This document shows, in pieces, positions 42,679 to 56,300 of a DNA stretch of 64,000 nucleotides. Below the pieces are notes generated by a model. That model ran no database searches and was not told the DNA's origin. It saw only the letters and a list, made by a program, of their open reading frames with translations. Origin of the DNA: Bolinopsis microptera (Eukaryota > Ctenophora > Tentaculata > Lobata > Bolinopsidae); NCBI RefSeq assembly GCF_026151205.1, contig NC_087076.1:1993692-2057691 (forward strand). Direction: 5' to 3'. Position 1 is the stretch's first letter. Every line of letters starts with the position of its first letter. The translations under genes and the position numbers were made by a program.

Positions 42679-42759
42679 TACTGGGCCGCGCTCAGCCTGT
42701 CATTCCGCCTAATCTCTATTCGGTGTTTATGAACATAATAGCCTGAGGTCCCCAGGTAA
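42679..42759 (+). mobile_element. Micro-MITE (TTACTGGGCC family), copy 3
   Basis: Nearly identical to the copy at 4527. The 9 bases CTTTTTACT lie before (ending at 42677) and directly after (from 42760), giving a good candidate 9-bp target duplication with ends TTACTGGG and CCCAGGTAA. Confidence 0.75.
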
Positions 42760-42875
42760 CTTTTTACTATATTTTTGGCTTTATCATTAATTGTTTTTAA
42801 AGTCATAAATATCGATTAAAAAATCTTCAGCGTATTAAAAAAGTGAAATGAAAAGTTTGCAATCAAGTTTATTTA

Positions 42876-42992
42876 AATACCCCGAATACCCTGAATACCC
42901 CGAATACCCCGAATACCCTGAATACCCCGAATACTCCGAATACCCCGAATACCCCGAATACCCCGAATACCCCGAATACCCCGAATACCCCG
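42876..42992. repeat. 9-bp minisatellite AATACCCCG, about 13 copies
   Basis: Open on both strands (Glu-Tyr-Pro or Gly-Tyr-Ser repeats) only because 9 is a multiple of three. No flanking gene structure. Confidence 0.95.
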
Positions 42993-43029
42993 AACACCGA
43001 ACTTCATGCAAATCCAAATGTTTTCCGAA

Positions 43030-45540
43030 CTATTCGGTAACCCTAGTACATATGTAATAAAGCTTTCAGCTGCATTTTATTTCGGCATTGGATAATCGAA
43101 GATTTTATTGGGTGTTAGTGTCGGTCAAACAGTTGAGCTGCTTCGAGGGGGCGTGTAATAATCAGAGTAACATTTACACCACATGGGCTCCCTGTTTTGT
43201 GTTTATACACCAGCTTCTTTCTGTTATAGTTTCTAACCCAATGGTAAAGGCAAAGCAGGTGTGTGTGATTGTGATATTTGTTAGGCAAGTTATCTTCTAG
43301 AGTCTAGACCAAGAAAGAATTGCTGTTCGTTGTGCTGTGAAATATTTATTGTCAGAGGAATGTTTGTGATATGTGCTTTTATCATATTACTTTTATTATA
43401 TACAATAATATTAATATTAATATTATGTATTAATATTACATTTATTATATTGCTTTTATTATATTACTTTTATTGTTATTATTTGTCGCATGTTTCATTT
43501 AGAATTTGTCAGGTGTAAAAAAGCGACTTCTTACCATAGTATTACTGATTACGTACGCATATACAACGTTGTATTTATAAGAAAGTCAGGGTGTCAAGTT
43601 TTTGTTGCGGTATCTTTATTGTCAGCTGACCTCGGGTCTCAGCTTAACTTAAAGTTTATTGGACAATTCGCTCTCTTTAACCAAGTGATAGAGAAGCTTG
43701 ACTGGGATCTATACTATTTAAGTTATTCCAACATTTCAAGAAGTTATATTCATTACATCTGTAATATTTTGGCGCAGAGCTGCTTGTGTAAACAAATTTT
43801 CTTTTATCAATATTAAAAGTTCTTTTAATATATTTATAATATTAATTGATTCTGTTATAAAATTGTTTTATTACAGGCTTAGATATGGTTACATCCTCAA
43901 CAAACCTCTCGTTTAAAATCTGTGATCTCAAGCAACTCTGATTATTAACAAAAGATAAGCGGGATGAAACGCTCAGTTTCCATTACTCAGGAGTTATACC
44001 GTTACTTTTTATATCTCACACACACTTACACACTTACACTCACATCCTTTATTCGATGTTAACTCAAACTAGATTTTCTATGTTTTATATTCTACATTAG
44101 TCGTTACACTGCATAAATAATCGGTTTTACTGATTATTTCGATATAGTGATTTCATTCTTCACAATCCGCGGGCACTTTTGAATGTGGGTGCAAATCGAA
44201 ATTGAATTAATTATCACAAACATTAACAGCGTTACCTTTATGTGCTCTTTTTCGTATATGCAATATGACAACTGAACATTTTCCAGTTTCTTTATTTTGA
44301 ATGATGTGCCGGTTGATTTTGCTAAAATATTTTCCATGTCTTATTAAATAATGGCATATGCAAATAGCAATTAGTGGTTATTGTCTGAAACTGATCGTTC
44401 ATTGTCCAAGAGTTTTGTTGCGCTTATTCTATATTTCTGGACCGAATCCTAAATACTTAATGGGAAATCACTTGAAAATATACACAATAAAAACTCCTTC
44501 CCATAAAAGACAGAGAGACGCTGTAAATCCAATGTGGTAAGGTTACAAGCCTCTGTTGACTGTTCTAAGATAGCTCTGTTGTAGAGTACTAATTAGTCTG
44601 TTATTAACTCACGACCTCTCCCGTAGCCATTATCTGCTCCGCCTAGTTGCTGCTGTCACGGATTGCTTGTCTGTTCGTTAGTCCTGACGCAGACACGCCG
44701 TATCCCTTAACATGTTATGCCAACTGTATGTTAAATGGAGGATCATTTACTGAATTATCCAACTCTGATTTTATCTGCTTTATTGTATGCTGTATCCTTA
44801 ACATTGTCTAATCTTATGTTTCATAATTGATTGAGATTTGTAAACCATCTCATTCCTTAATCCTGAGAGTGAAAAGATATATTCACCAGAGTTTTTATAT
44901 AAGACTTGTTGTTGTTTTCGCTTCTCAATATTAAAACTATCAATAAGATATAGGGTATCTACTATCTACGGTTAATTCTTCCGCACATTAAGAAATTTGA
45001 AAGGTATGAAGTATAAAATATGAGTAATAATTATTTGATTTTGGGTTAACTGATCCGCGGTCTTCAGAGTCTAGTTTTTACAGTGCATCAATTTCACTAA
45101 AAACACTAAAATCTAAATAGTTGATACCTAAACCTTTAAACTCGGTCGGTATTTTGTTTAGAAACTTAGTAGTACTATACAAGTGATTATAAACCTGCTT
45201 TATAAATATGTGGATTGAATGTGCAAGCCAATTTCTTGTTAATTTTCAGTGTAAGTGGATCTTTGTAGTTTCTCTTACTCCATAATATCATAAAATGTTC
45301 TCATCATGTTGTTTTTATTTCCGATGTTAAAATTTCAATCAATTGTTTTAGTCCAACGTGAGTCATGTAGCCAGTTGTTTTTTGCCGTAAATTTGTCAAA
45401 ATTGCCGATTTGGCAACTATCCAGCTTGCATTGAGCTCTAAAAATGGTGCTGCTTAATAAATGTGAGGCCGATTTTCACAATTTCTGTTTTCCAGCGAAC
45501 TCCTCTGAACTACCGAGGTGAAAGAGTCGTTTATCTGTCG
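43030..45540. other. Intergenic, nothing recognised
   Basis: AT-rich with TTATTATATT stretches near 43380-43480 and short unsupported open frames. No domain, repeat family or exon pair was found. Could contain distal regulatory sequence of the coiled-coil gene to the right. Confidence 0.4.
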
Positions 45541-45603
45541 TCTTTCAATTAGTGGTATTCCTTGTTTCTCCTAGATGGAGCTGGTTGTGGTAGATTATTA
45601 GTG

Positions 45604-45752
45604 TCACCATAGTGTAACAGTAATGACACCACCGTGTCACAGCAGTGTAACAGTAATGACGCCACAGTGTCACAGCAGTGTAACAGTAATGACGCCACAG
45701 TGTCACAGCAGTGTAACAGTAATGACGCCACTGTGTCACAGTAGTGTAACAG
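45604..45752. repeat. 33-bp minisatellite, about 4.5 copies
   Basis: Units contain GTGTCACAGCAGTGTAACAG followed by TAATGACGCCACA. The GTGTCAC core also makes up the minisatellites at 5928-6190 and 8892-9311, and its complement those at 54793-55003. Confidence 0.9.
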
Positions 45753-45759
45753 TAATGTT

Positions 45760-47300
45760 ATCAGACTACCAGCTAGGATAGTATCTCAGGTTACAGATAA
45801 GTAGTAACACGCATTTGTCTCGTAACCTGTTCATTTCCTACTCTGCAAGCAATCCAATCATTCTTGTTAGAGCAGAATAACTAACTAGGTTACAATAATA
45901 TCAGGTTACTAAATACTGTTATTACAGGCGTGTCTCGATATTATCATTGTCTGGTCTTTGTTCTGTTAATAGCTCTTATTGGTTTTGATTATTTCTACTA
46001 GAAATTAACAATCTCTACTAAACATTAATTAGTCTGTAATCCTAGTAAAATCATAAGTGCGTTCAAAATCTACTTTCCAATTTTCTGTTAATTATTCTTA
46101 TTCGTTGTGAAATTAAATTTCCAGTTTTCCGTTAATTATACTTACTCGTTGTTGGAATATTTACAATTATCAAAATTAGACTGCCATAATCTAAGCGGGA
46201 ATAAAAGTTCGTTCAAGTCGAAATTTCTGTTATCTGTTATCAGTTAGAGCTGATTATTATTATATAAAACAAGAGACTCTGTCGTTTGTAACCATAGAGA
46301 TTCGTTATAAATTTAATGCTTGCATATATTTTGTAGCATTAGCATTTTATTAGTTCGATTTACAGTTTGATTGTACAAACTGTAAATAACGGGTTGCTAG
46401 AGCAACCCAGAAATTTGTCTTTTTGTATTGCAACAAAATTATCTCGTCGACAATTTTAGCATAAATTTTAGCATAAATTTTAGATAAATTTCGGCTGAAT
46501 CGAAAGGGTAACACGATTGTACTCCTGTCCGACAGCACTATTTTCTTGTGTTTGAAGTGATATCTCAAATTTTGCACATAGAAGTTCATCCAAACTTGCA
46601 CAGATTATTTGTCCTATGACCATCATACTTTATGGAAACTTTCAAGAAAATCGTATGGTAGGATCCGACATAAACTTTTGTTCGGAAAACCTATTTTCGG
46701 AGTCGGTAGTACTTTTGTAAAAAGATTATAAAAAATCCTGGCGAGTGTGTAGTTCACGCGTGTGTAGTTCAGAGGACGGCCAAAGTATATAACAGCTCGA
46801 AATAGTGATACAGGACCCTTATTAAATTTTGTCGAAGAGTAAAATCTTTTGTAATTTTTTACCGTATATTTTACCGAATAATTTAGATACATTTTTCACT
46901 TCTATTCTGATTAGCTGAACGTTTCTAATGAGAACAACTTTTCTCTACTGTTGAATTCTAGCACACTCCTGTTATATCAGACACACTTCTGATACGATCA
47001 AATTTTCCTTTTCTGTTTCTGATAGTGGGACACTCTTCTCACTTTTACTTTGTCATGTCGGGACATACCTTCCGATCGCCTAGTTTTAGTAAGACTCGAC
47101 TTCTGTACAAGTTAGGTACAAATTGTCATAATTATTGCCTTTGAGTTATAGAACTTCTAATAATGACCAGTAATTTTATTAGGATTACCTTTTCCTACTA
47201 GCCTACGAGTTGTATTTACCGTCGACAGAGAATAGATTGGTATATTTGTTATTTATCTGATAAAGATTTGTCGATAAAAACCGATTATTACTCAGCTTTA
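45760..47300. other. Upstream region of the coiled-coil gene, nothing recognised
   Basis: No exons on either strand; short frames at 46350-46892 have no support. The promoter of the gene starting at 47311 is probably in or before this stretch, or its 5' UTR has additional exons. Confidence 0.35.
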
Positions 47301-47310
47301 ATGCGAGGAA

Positions 47311-50300
47311 ATGTTCACTCAAAGAGACAAAGAAACGGAATATACTAGCAACCCTTCAGCAGCCAGTAAGTGATACTTTCCTGAACAACTATAATCACTA
47401 TTTGAATACTATCATTGTAATATTCTTATTTTCTCTTTGGTCTTTAATATCCTATTACTTGGCCCTTGCGCTGAAGTTCTTTCCACTGAGTAATTAATAA
47501 TATATTATAAGTATATATATTGTAAGTAATAGGATTAATAGGTTCAGCAGTTTGTTATCTGGGTAGTACTTCTTCTTTATTGTATCACCTATGTGTCTAG
47601 CAACTAACACATATAAATATTAATAACACCATCAGTGTCAACATTATAAGTTATATTATGGTTGTAGAATGTAGATTGTAGGTATATAACCGCACCGATG
47701 CTAACTCTAAAATTAGCCCTTATAGCTGTTATCCCAACCCTCAACACTACAATTTTTGTTTTATTTACAACGCTCAGGGCCTCAGCCTGTCACTCCGCCA
47801 TATCTTCAATGCAACTGAGCGTGCTAAATCACTCTACAGTCGATCTTCGAGATTTTTCTAAAAGCCCCCCCCCCCCCCCGACAATTGAAACCAACCTGAA
47901 TCGCGATGTATTTTCGAACGCTGCTTCCGAATCACCCCCCCCCCCCCATGACATAGGGTGAAAATGCTCCCCTGGCGAGATATCGGCGAAAAACTGTCTT
48001 TAATCTTGATTACGTGATAATTACGAAAGTTGGTATAATTTCTCCTTAGGGTTAGAGTTTCAGTATATGCTTCAATTAGGGATTGGGTTAGGGTTAGGTT
48101 TGGAATCAGATTAGAAGGTTAAGGTTTTGAATAGTCATTCAGGGCCACCCGGCCACCGTGAGAACGTGTTAAAAAAGTCACGTGACCAGTGACAGTCGAG
48201 TTTAGAGTGATTACAGATTATAAATCATCGCATCATCCTAATGCAACGCGGGTCCCGAAATAACGTAAACGACAACGTTTCATTCTAGTGACTAAACCAC
48301 TTTTTCTCGCAATTCTTCAGTAATAGTGTTTTTAGCCATTATCCATTAGCCATATCATTTACCTGGGGACCTCAGGCTATCATGTTCATAAACATAGAGA
48401 TTAGGCGGAATGACAGGCTGAGCGCGGCCCAGTACCATATTGCATATCTGATATCATCTGTCATGAACTTGAAAAATTGAACCTTTTACAAAAAATTACG
48501 TAAAATGAACCTAAATATACAACATAGTGGTCGAAAACTGATCGCTACTATTTTAATTTACATAAGGTTTAAGTGCATTTCAACCCACCGGCTGCAAGCT
48601 TGTTATCCCAAATCACTGAATATTCAAGCATCTATAAACAAGAACCTTTCACTTCTGCTGCGTTTAGGATCATGACTGCGCGGCTCAAACTTTCATCGAG
48701 TAATCCAGTAGGAAAAAAGATATTTTCGCGTTGGATAAATAGTAAATCTCCCAAAATCGGTCAGTTCTGCTTTAACGTTATTTTGCATCGCTTTGACACT
48801 ACGAGTCTGTTTATTTAATGTTGTATTGCGAACAATGGTAATTCTACAGAACAGCCCCGACTCTATTAAGTCTAAAATGAAGTCTTACTTCAAAAGGGTG
48901 GTTTATCGGCCCGGAGGAAAGAAGATTGAAAAAAGGAAAAGGAAAAACTCTAACAAGTGTGGCTACCTCGGTAAATGTGAAAATCCATCTTAGTTTTACT
49001 TAGCATTCTTATCTTCTAACAATATTATCTATCTTGTGGTTTGTTACACTCATTTTGTGCGATTATTTCATTCCTTGTAACAGGCTGGTTTTACCATTTT
49101 GTGAGCCGATTATTTCTGAATGGTCCGGTGTTAAGTTAATAAACCACCGTGTTAAGTTAATAAACCACTAGCAGTGAACTATAATAGCCGTAAATTAAGT
49201 GGAGTTACCAAATTCAGTTGAGGTTTGAAAACCTCTATATCGCCTCTGTCGAACACTTGTCTTACTTTATTTTTGTACTCATAAGTTTGTTAAAGTGATT
49301 ACAACTTTTGCTCCATTCCTGAACTCGGTGCATTTGCAGATATCGTATTGTATTCGGTATACCAACTCAGTGTCCCTCTCCTGCGATTTTCTACGGAGAG
49401 TAACTTAGCATTTTGGTATCTTTCCCACTGCAAAGTTCTCTTCGTATTTAGAGCGAGTCATTACGAAACACAAGAAGTCATTATGTAGGAGCCCGGTCAA
49501 TGATCACTGTAGACTGTAAGCAAGTAAACGAAGTATTAGTAACTACTAGTAACTACTGCATAGTAACTATTAGTAACTACATAATATGTGCGTTGCATAA
49601 AATAGCGATTCACAATACGAAGAGAATGTGAGCGTACAAAGCTAAGCATTCATTACAAGGGTGTAAGAGTGTGTACACTTTGTACAGTGTTCTGCAAGCA
49701 GCTCACTGAACTGTTTAAACTTGCATTATTTTAACGTTTCAGCCTGCGGAAATTATTTTTTAGCCTACTAATACTGCTGAACATACAACTGACACGGCAC
49801 AAATTCTGTTGAATAAGAGAACCATATTTAAGCGATATATCTAATCTCTAAATGCTAGTGTGCCCTTAAAAAGTATACATAGTAGGGTACGTTGATAAAG
49901 GCAAGATTCAATGTTTGGCATGGCCCCTATTTCTGACACAAGAAGTACAATCTCAGCACTAAATCTCTAACACACATGTGTTTCAGGTGATGACGAGAGA
50001 GCCCAGTTAACACGCACCTTCTCGCCCCCAACACCGCGGTCTCGCCTCTTTCCCCTGATCATCTCCCACCAGAGCGAGGAGACCCTTCACCACATCAACA
50101 GTGATAATATCGGCAGTGCAGGAAGTATTGGGAGTGCAGCAAGTAGTCATAGTTCAGGGTTTAACGAGAGTATGTTGGACACGTTGGACAACTCTCTTCT
50201 CAGTGCTCCTGGCTTCAATCTAGACTCCCCTCTTGGTAGTGAGGTAAGATCTGAACTGTCTGTCTATTTGTCTGTTTATTTGTTTGTTTGTTGGTTTGTT

Positions 50301-53300
50301 TGTCTCTGTTAAAGTATTATTGTTCCCTTATCGTCCATGTTACTGGCACTCTTCCAAGTTCCTCTATAATCTATACATAATATAATCTATATATGATATA
50401 ACGTAACAGTTTCTATGAAAATATGTTTGTTTCTCTACCATTCGTCCAAGACATCAGATAAAATACCGCGTCAGTTTGTTTCCATGCAATTTCTTACGCC
50501 AAGACCTTCCTAAGAAAGCCAATATTGGCCAATTAAACGATAAGAACGTTTAAGTCCGCCTTGCTGGCTACTGAAAGTTAGCTCATATATTAGTTCAAAT
50601 AAGTAATAACCCGTTAACAAATATTTGATAACATCGCTCAATTAGTGTAATAACTAGCCTATATTAGTGTTATCAGCTATTTGTATGAGCTGCTGTGTTG
50701 TTAAGGTAAGTTTGATTACGTGCTGTTTACTCCAGCTGTTATAGCTGAAATATTCACATAATCAGTATATTGTGTGTTATCAGTAGTCTTTGACTAAATA
50801 GTAATTACACTCCCTCTACTGTGATAGCCCAGTAGTACGTACTAGGTTATCCTTTGTTAAGCAATGCGCAGTGGTCAGTTTACTTACTCACTAATCTGCC
50901 CCACTATATTGTACTCAGTAATCTGTCCCACTGTATTGTACTCAGTAATCTGCCCCACTGTATTGTACTCAGTAATCTGCCCCACAATATTGTACTCAGT
51001 AATCTGCCCCACAATATTGTACTCAGTAATCTGTCCCACTGTATTGTACTCAGTAATCTGCCCCACTGTATTGTACTCAGTAATCTGCCCCACTGTATTG
51101 TACTCAGTAATCTGCCCCACAATATTGTACTCAGTAATCTGCCCTACTATATTGTACTCAGTAATCTGCCCCACAATATTGTACTCAGTAATCTGCCCTA
51201 CTATATTGTACTCAGTATTCTGCCCCACAATATTGTACTCACTAATCTGCCCTACTATATTGTACTCAGAAATCTGCCCCACAATATTGCCCCACAATAT
51301 TGTGCCCTGCTCAGTACTGACCCAGGGGTTTCCTGGTAGCTGACAATAACGATATAATGGTGTTATAATGACCCCCCCTCCTGGTATAATGGGTACTACT
51401 GTAAAGCAGCTACTATTATACCTGACAGCTTGCTTCTCAGCGCACTTAGTGGGCCTTGTCTTACATTCCCACTGTTAGCTTTGTGTTGTGTTATAACCTT
51501 ATCCGGGTATAATTCTTTTTAAATATTTGTGCAATTTGTTCGTTCCTGTAGTAAAAAGTATGAAGTGTTGAGGAATTAGGGCGTCATAAGATTAGGTTTA
51601 GAGGTCTTATCATTGTGTTAGGATATCTTGTGATTGTGTTTTTAAGACTCACTTCTAAGTCTGTTCTATTTTACTTCGGTTGATATTTGTTCAATACTTT
51701 TCTTTGTTCGTGTTTTTCTATCAGCCCTTAAAATAAACTCTATATTTTAACTATTTTATCCAGTGCATTATATAGTCTTCAGTATTCAGTCCTTTCATTT
51801 CCCTTCTAGTTGGCGTCGTTGTACCCACCAATAACATTGTGTGCGTATTTGAACTTCATTAGACTGCACATTTTGTTTATAAAATGTAATAATTTAGATA
51901 TATGTAATGTGAACCTACTAGAGTATAAGTGTGTAACTCATCCCACCTCTCAGTACAATCTGAACCAGATGAGAGATGAGGAAGGAGTTAAGATATCCTC
52001 ATCTAACTGCGTATTTGAGGGGTTCGGGGGTCCTGACAGCGTCGAAACTATGTGAGTATTACAATATCCGGCTTACATTAGATAAATTCTTTAATTTAGA
52101 CTGTTCGGAATATCCTATTTGCAGTTATGTTATTTGCAGTTGCAGAAATAATTATACATGAATGAAAAGTATCCGACATTAAACGGAAGATTGGATGTCA
52201 CTTGCACTCGTGAGCTGACGATTAAAACATTTCAGGGATTGGAAAGATTTGAACCAGCTGACCAAGTCCCTGACACACAAAAACAAAGTCCTGACTCAGG
52301 AACGTCGCGAACTGGAGATGCAGGTTATTACTATTTAGTGACTTTTTCTTTTGTTCAACCTACAGATTACAGCAGAATGTTCATTTTAGACCCCCCTCAA
52401 CCCGTTAAACATGGCTATTGTGTAGAAATTACACTAAGCTTTGCCAAATGCCTCCCCCATAGCCCCTAGGGCAGGCCTAGTTATACGTGAATATACAATG
52501 TGAACGATCCGTTAGTCTGTGTAATGCGACTAATGCGGCTACAAGCATCTCCCGCCCTTAGTTTAAATTTACCGCGTATTGTTGTACCTCACATAAAAGC
52601 GGGCCGGGCAAACCTCTCACAATGGAATCTCAATATTACACTGGTATGTTTAGTGTGTACACATACCAGTCGGTACTGGTGGTGTGTACACTGGTATACT
52701 GGCTACCAGTACCAACCTACATTCTGTGTCTTCTAGGCTCCTGGAAAACGGGGTACTAGATTGGGACACAGTGGGGTCAGCGTGACAGTGTATATTTCCT
52801 TATCTTACACTGACGTAAGACACGTGATAATCTCCTAATTGATATAAACATTATTGAACCAATACGGTGCTGGTCGTGGTCCTAATTAAATTAACACATG
52901 TAATCACTTAATCCGGGATCCTGTACAGTAGAAGGGGTCACAGTTTAAAATTACCGCTTTTTTCCTTGATTTGATTTGATACATCCATTTTGGCTGAATA
53001 TTTGAGATTTTTTAGACGTGAGAAAAATATGCGCTAGTCACTAGTTACATTCACTGCCAAATTGTAAGGTTTAATGCAGGATCGCTAGCTGAATGGGTAT
53101 CTACAAAGAAATATGCATTATCATAAAGCGATTAAATCACCTTTGTTATAAGTACAGTAACTTTGAAGTCTATTTTAGGAACGTGCACGTGCCCCACCCT
53201 ACTTGGTACGTGTCCAACCAAACCTGGCACGTGACCAACCCTGTCTGGAATTAGTGTGCGTGGTCGTCCTGCCGAATACTTGTCCACTGTCGTGAGATTG

Positions 53301-56300
53301 CAATTATTCCAAATATTTGGCACCAATTATTGGCTGGTTTGTCCGGATCACCCATTAGATACTGTGATTATACACTGTGCTGTAAGCTGGATCCGATCGG
53401 AATGTTGCAGAATATCTCAATTCTGAAGATTACATTTCGCAATTCAACCGTCATTGTGACTGATGAATAAATAAATTGAACCATTCTTATTTCTTTAAGG
53501 GGGCAGGGGGGGGTCTTCATGGAAATTTTCTCAAAATCGACTTTTTAGTTGTTTCTGATAGAGGGGAGTAATATCTATCAGATGCTTTTGATCTCGTGGA
53601 AAAATATCGTTCCTAGCCGAAATTATTGCTGGTCAAAGGTCAGCGCGTGTGAGTAATTGTATTGCGCGAGCGATTTTTGATCGCGTGCCCTGAAAATCGA
53701 GTCTAAAAATCTATCTTCTCCTACATTTTTTGAGCAATCACCCTGAAACTTTCAGGATATGTTCTAAGGATCATTTAGAAGAGATGAGCCGGGCAGAATT
53801 TTGAGATAGGCCTTTAAAAAATTTTTATTCGATTTTGAAAATCGTGGACCTCGAAAAATCATCAAAAAACGAGGTCCACGATTTTCAAAATCGAATAAAA
53901 AAATGTAAAAGGCCCATCTCAAAATTCTGCCCGGCTCATCTCTTCTAAATGATCCCTAGAACATATCCTGAAAGTTTCAGGGTGATTGCTCAAAAAATGT
54001 AGGAGAAGATAGATTTTTAGACTCGATTTTCAGGGCACGCGATCAAAAATCGCTCGCGCAATACAATTACACACACGCGCTGACCTTTGACCAGCAATAA
54101 TTTCGGCTAGGAACGATATTTTTCCACGAGATTAACAGCATCTGATAGATATTACTCCCCTCTATCAGAAACAACTAAAAAGTCGATTTTGAGAAAATTT
54201 CCATGAAGACCCCCCCCTGCCCCCTTAAGGCTGGTAGTAATAAATACCCTTATGATTCATCATTTAAATCTTTCATCTTTCTAATTCGTGAATATGCCAT
54301 ACAACCACTGACAAAAGTAAAACTGGCAGTGATATTAACTTAGTTAAAGTTATCCCAAAATGTTTACATTACTTAATAATATAAAGATAATTGGACATTG
54401 AGCGTGTTTTTGTATCTGTGTTGCCAGCTGGCCTCCGCAAGGTAGCCTGAGAGAGATTCTACACAGAGTTTACACGGAAATGTGACAAGGCGATGATAGG
54501 TTCCTAATTCTGCAGCTGCACAAGAATGCTCTGTTAAGAGCACGTGGGCACCTCTTAAGAGCACGTGACCACTAGCCACCCAATCAGTGTCTCCTATTCT
54601 GCTTTTTTAGGGTTTCTATTCGTCTGATTGGTTCTTTTTAAAGCAGCTAAAAATGTAGTAATTGTAAATTATTAGAGCGCTGACGTCAGAGTTCCTTATC
54701 CAATACATTACTGGTATAAGGGGACACTTTTAAAACTGCTCAACTTAACACTGTGTAAAAGGTTAACATTGCTCCTGTCAGCTGTACAGCTCACTGCATT
54801 ACAGTGACACAGCATTACAGTGATACATCATTACAGTGACACAGCATTACAGTGATACATCATTACAGTGACACAGCATTACAGTGATACAGCATTACAG
54901 TGACACAGCATTACAGTGATACAGCATTACAGTGATACATCATTACAGTGACACAGCATTACAGTGACACAGCATTACAGTGACACAGCATAACAGTGAC
55001 ACAGCAGTCACAGACTCTTCCCTCAAACTTGAGGAAGTTCTATAAATTTGCAGAGCTATGTTATAAACATGACAGTAATGAAAATAATGTCATTTTATTA
55101 TTGATTATGACAATTCTGGATGCCAGGAGTATTAAAGTATTGAGCAAGATCTTGCTCAATAAGTTTAATAACATTTTCCTGTCAGATTTTGTCTTATCAT
55201 GGCGATATTCAGTTATGTAGTTCCGTTCAAAGTGAGTATTTAATAAAGCCTCTACAAAACTGACACATTATATCTACCTGTATTAGGTGCACTTATCACA
55301 CATACCTCCTGAAACACACGTGATCTCTCACACCAACTAGTAGTATAGTAGTAGTAGTGGAGATAGTTATTATTGAAATGTGAATCTGAAGAAAGAGCTG
55401 TTTAAAAATCCGCACACTCCTGCCTCTGTGAAAATGTAGAGTTTTAACTGACGGCCTGTACAAATCCTAATAAGAAGAGTAGGTGTGACTACTAGTAGTA
55501 TATTCTATATATATATATATACTAGTAGTAGTGTGACTTTACCAGGAATAGAATGTTCGAATGTAGGGAGAATATGTATGTTAACAATTATAGTGGCTTC
55601 TTGTTCTCTTAGAATCCGTACCCATTAAAAACTGTTGGGTTGCTTTTAGATGATTAACCCTTTATCTTGTCTCCGTAGTTTTCAAGTGTCTCCTTATCTG
55701 AAGTATTTCTCGTTAAATAAATAGTTTGTTATGCGTGTAGTGTACGTCTGTAGCACATTAACAATTAGAATATGATAAAACTCTTTTCCACCCTTGCTGT
55801 CTTGTTGACAAGCCTCGTGTAACCAGCCCACCTGATAACGCGCTCTCGTCTCTGATTGGCGTATTAGTGGAATACTGCTCTCTGATTGGTTGGCAGTGTA
55901 CTAACACACACTGTGTAGTGCCAGCCATATTGAAGAGGTATCGCTAATAAGGCTTCCTTGGTTGTGGTTATTACACACTACTCTCCTGGCTTTGTTGCAG
56001 AGTGGAACTGCTGCTAGGAAATGATTGCCCTGATTTAGGTATTTTGCTTTGCTTGCTCCTTACTTTGTACGCCTGATTGTTGTGGATTTTAGTGCAGGAA
56101 TCTAAGGAATGTGCTCAAGCCCCGGGGTTGAGAGAGTTGGAGCTGGTTTTGAGAGGAACGTCTCTTGCTTAAACTCTGTCATCCATAGGGTACGATACTG
56201 TCATAGAGAAAGAGGAGAGAAATATATAGAGATGTATAGAAAAGTAGAGAGATATATATAGAGAGAGAGATATAGAGATATAGAGATATAGAGATATAGA

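Noticed and set aside
42835-43057. GYSGYS/EYPEYP peptides
   Set aside because: Translations of a 9-bp repeat without gene context.
50854-51343. Four overlapping frames of 137-161 codons on both strands
   Set aside because: All come from a 27-bp minisatellite; the same DNA is open in several frames.
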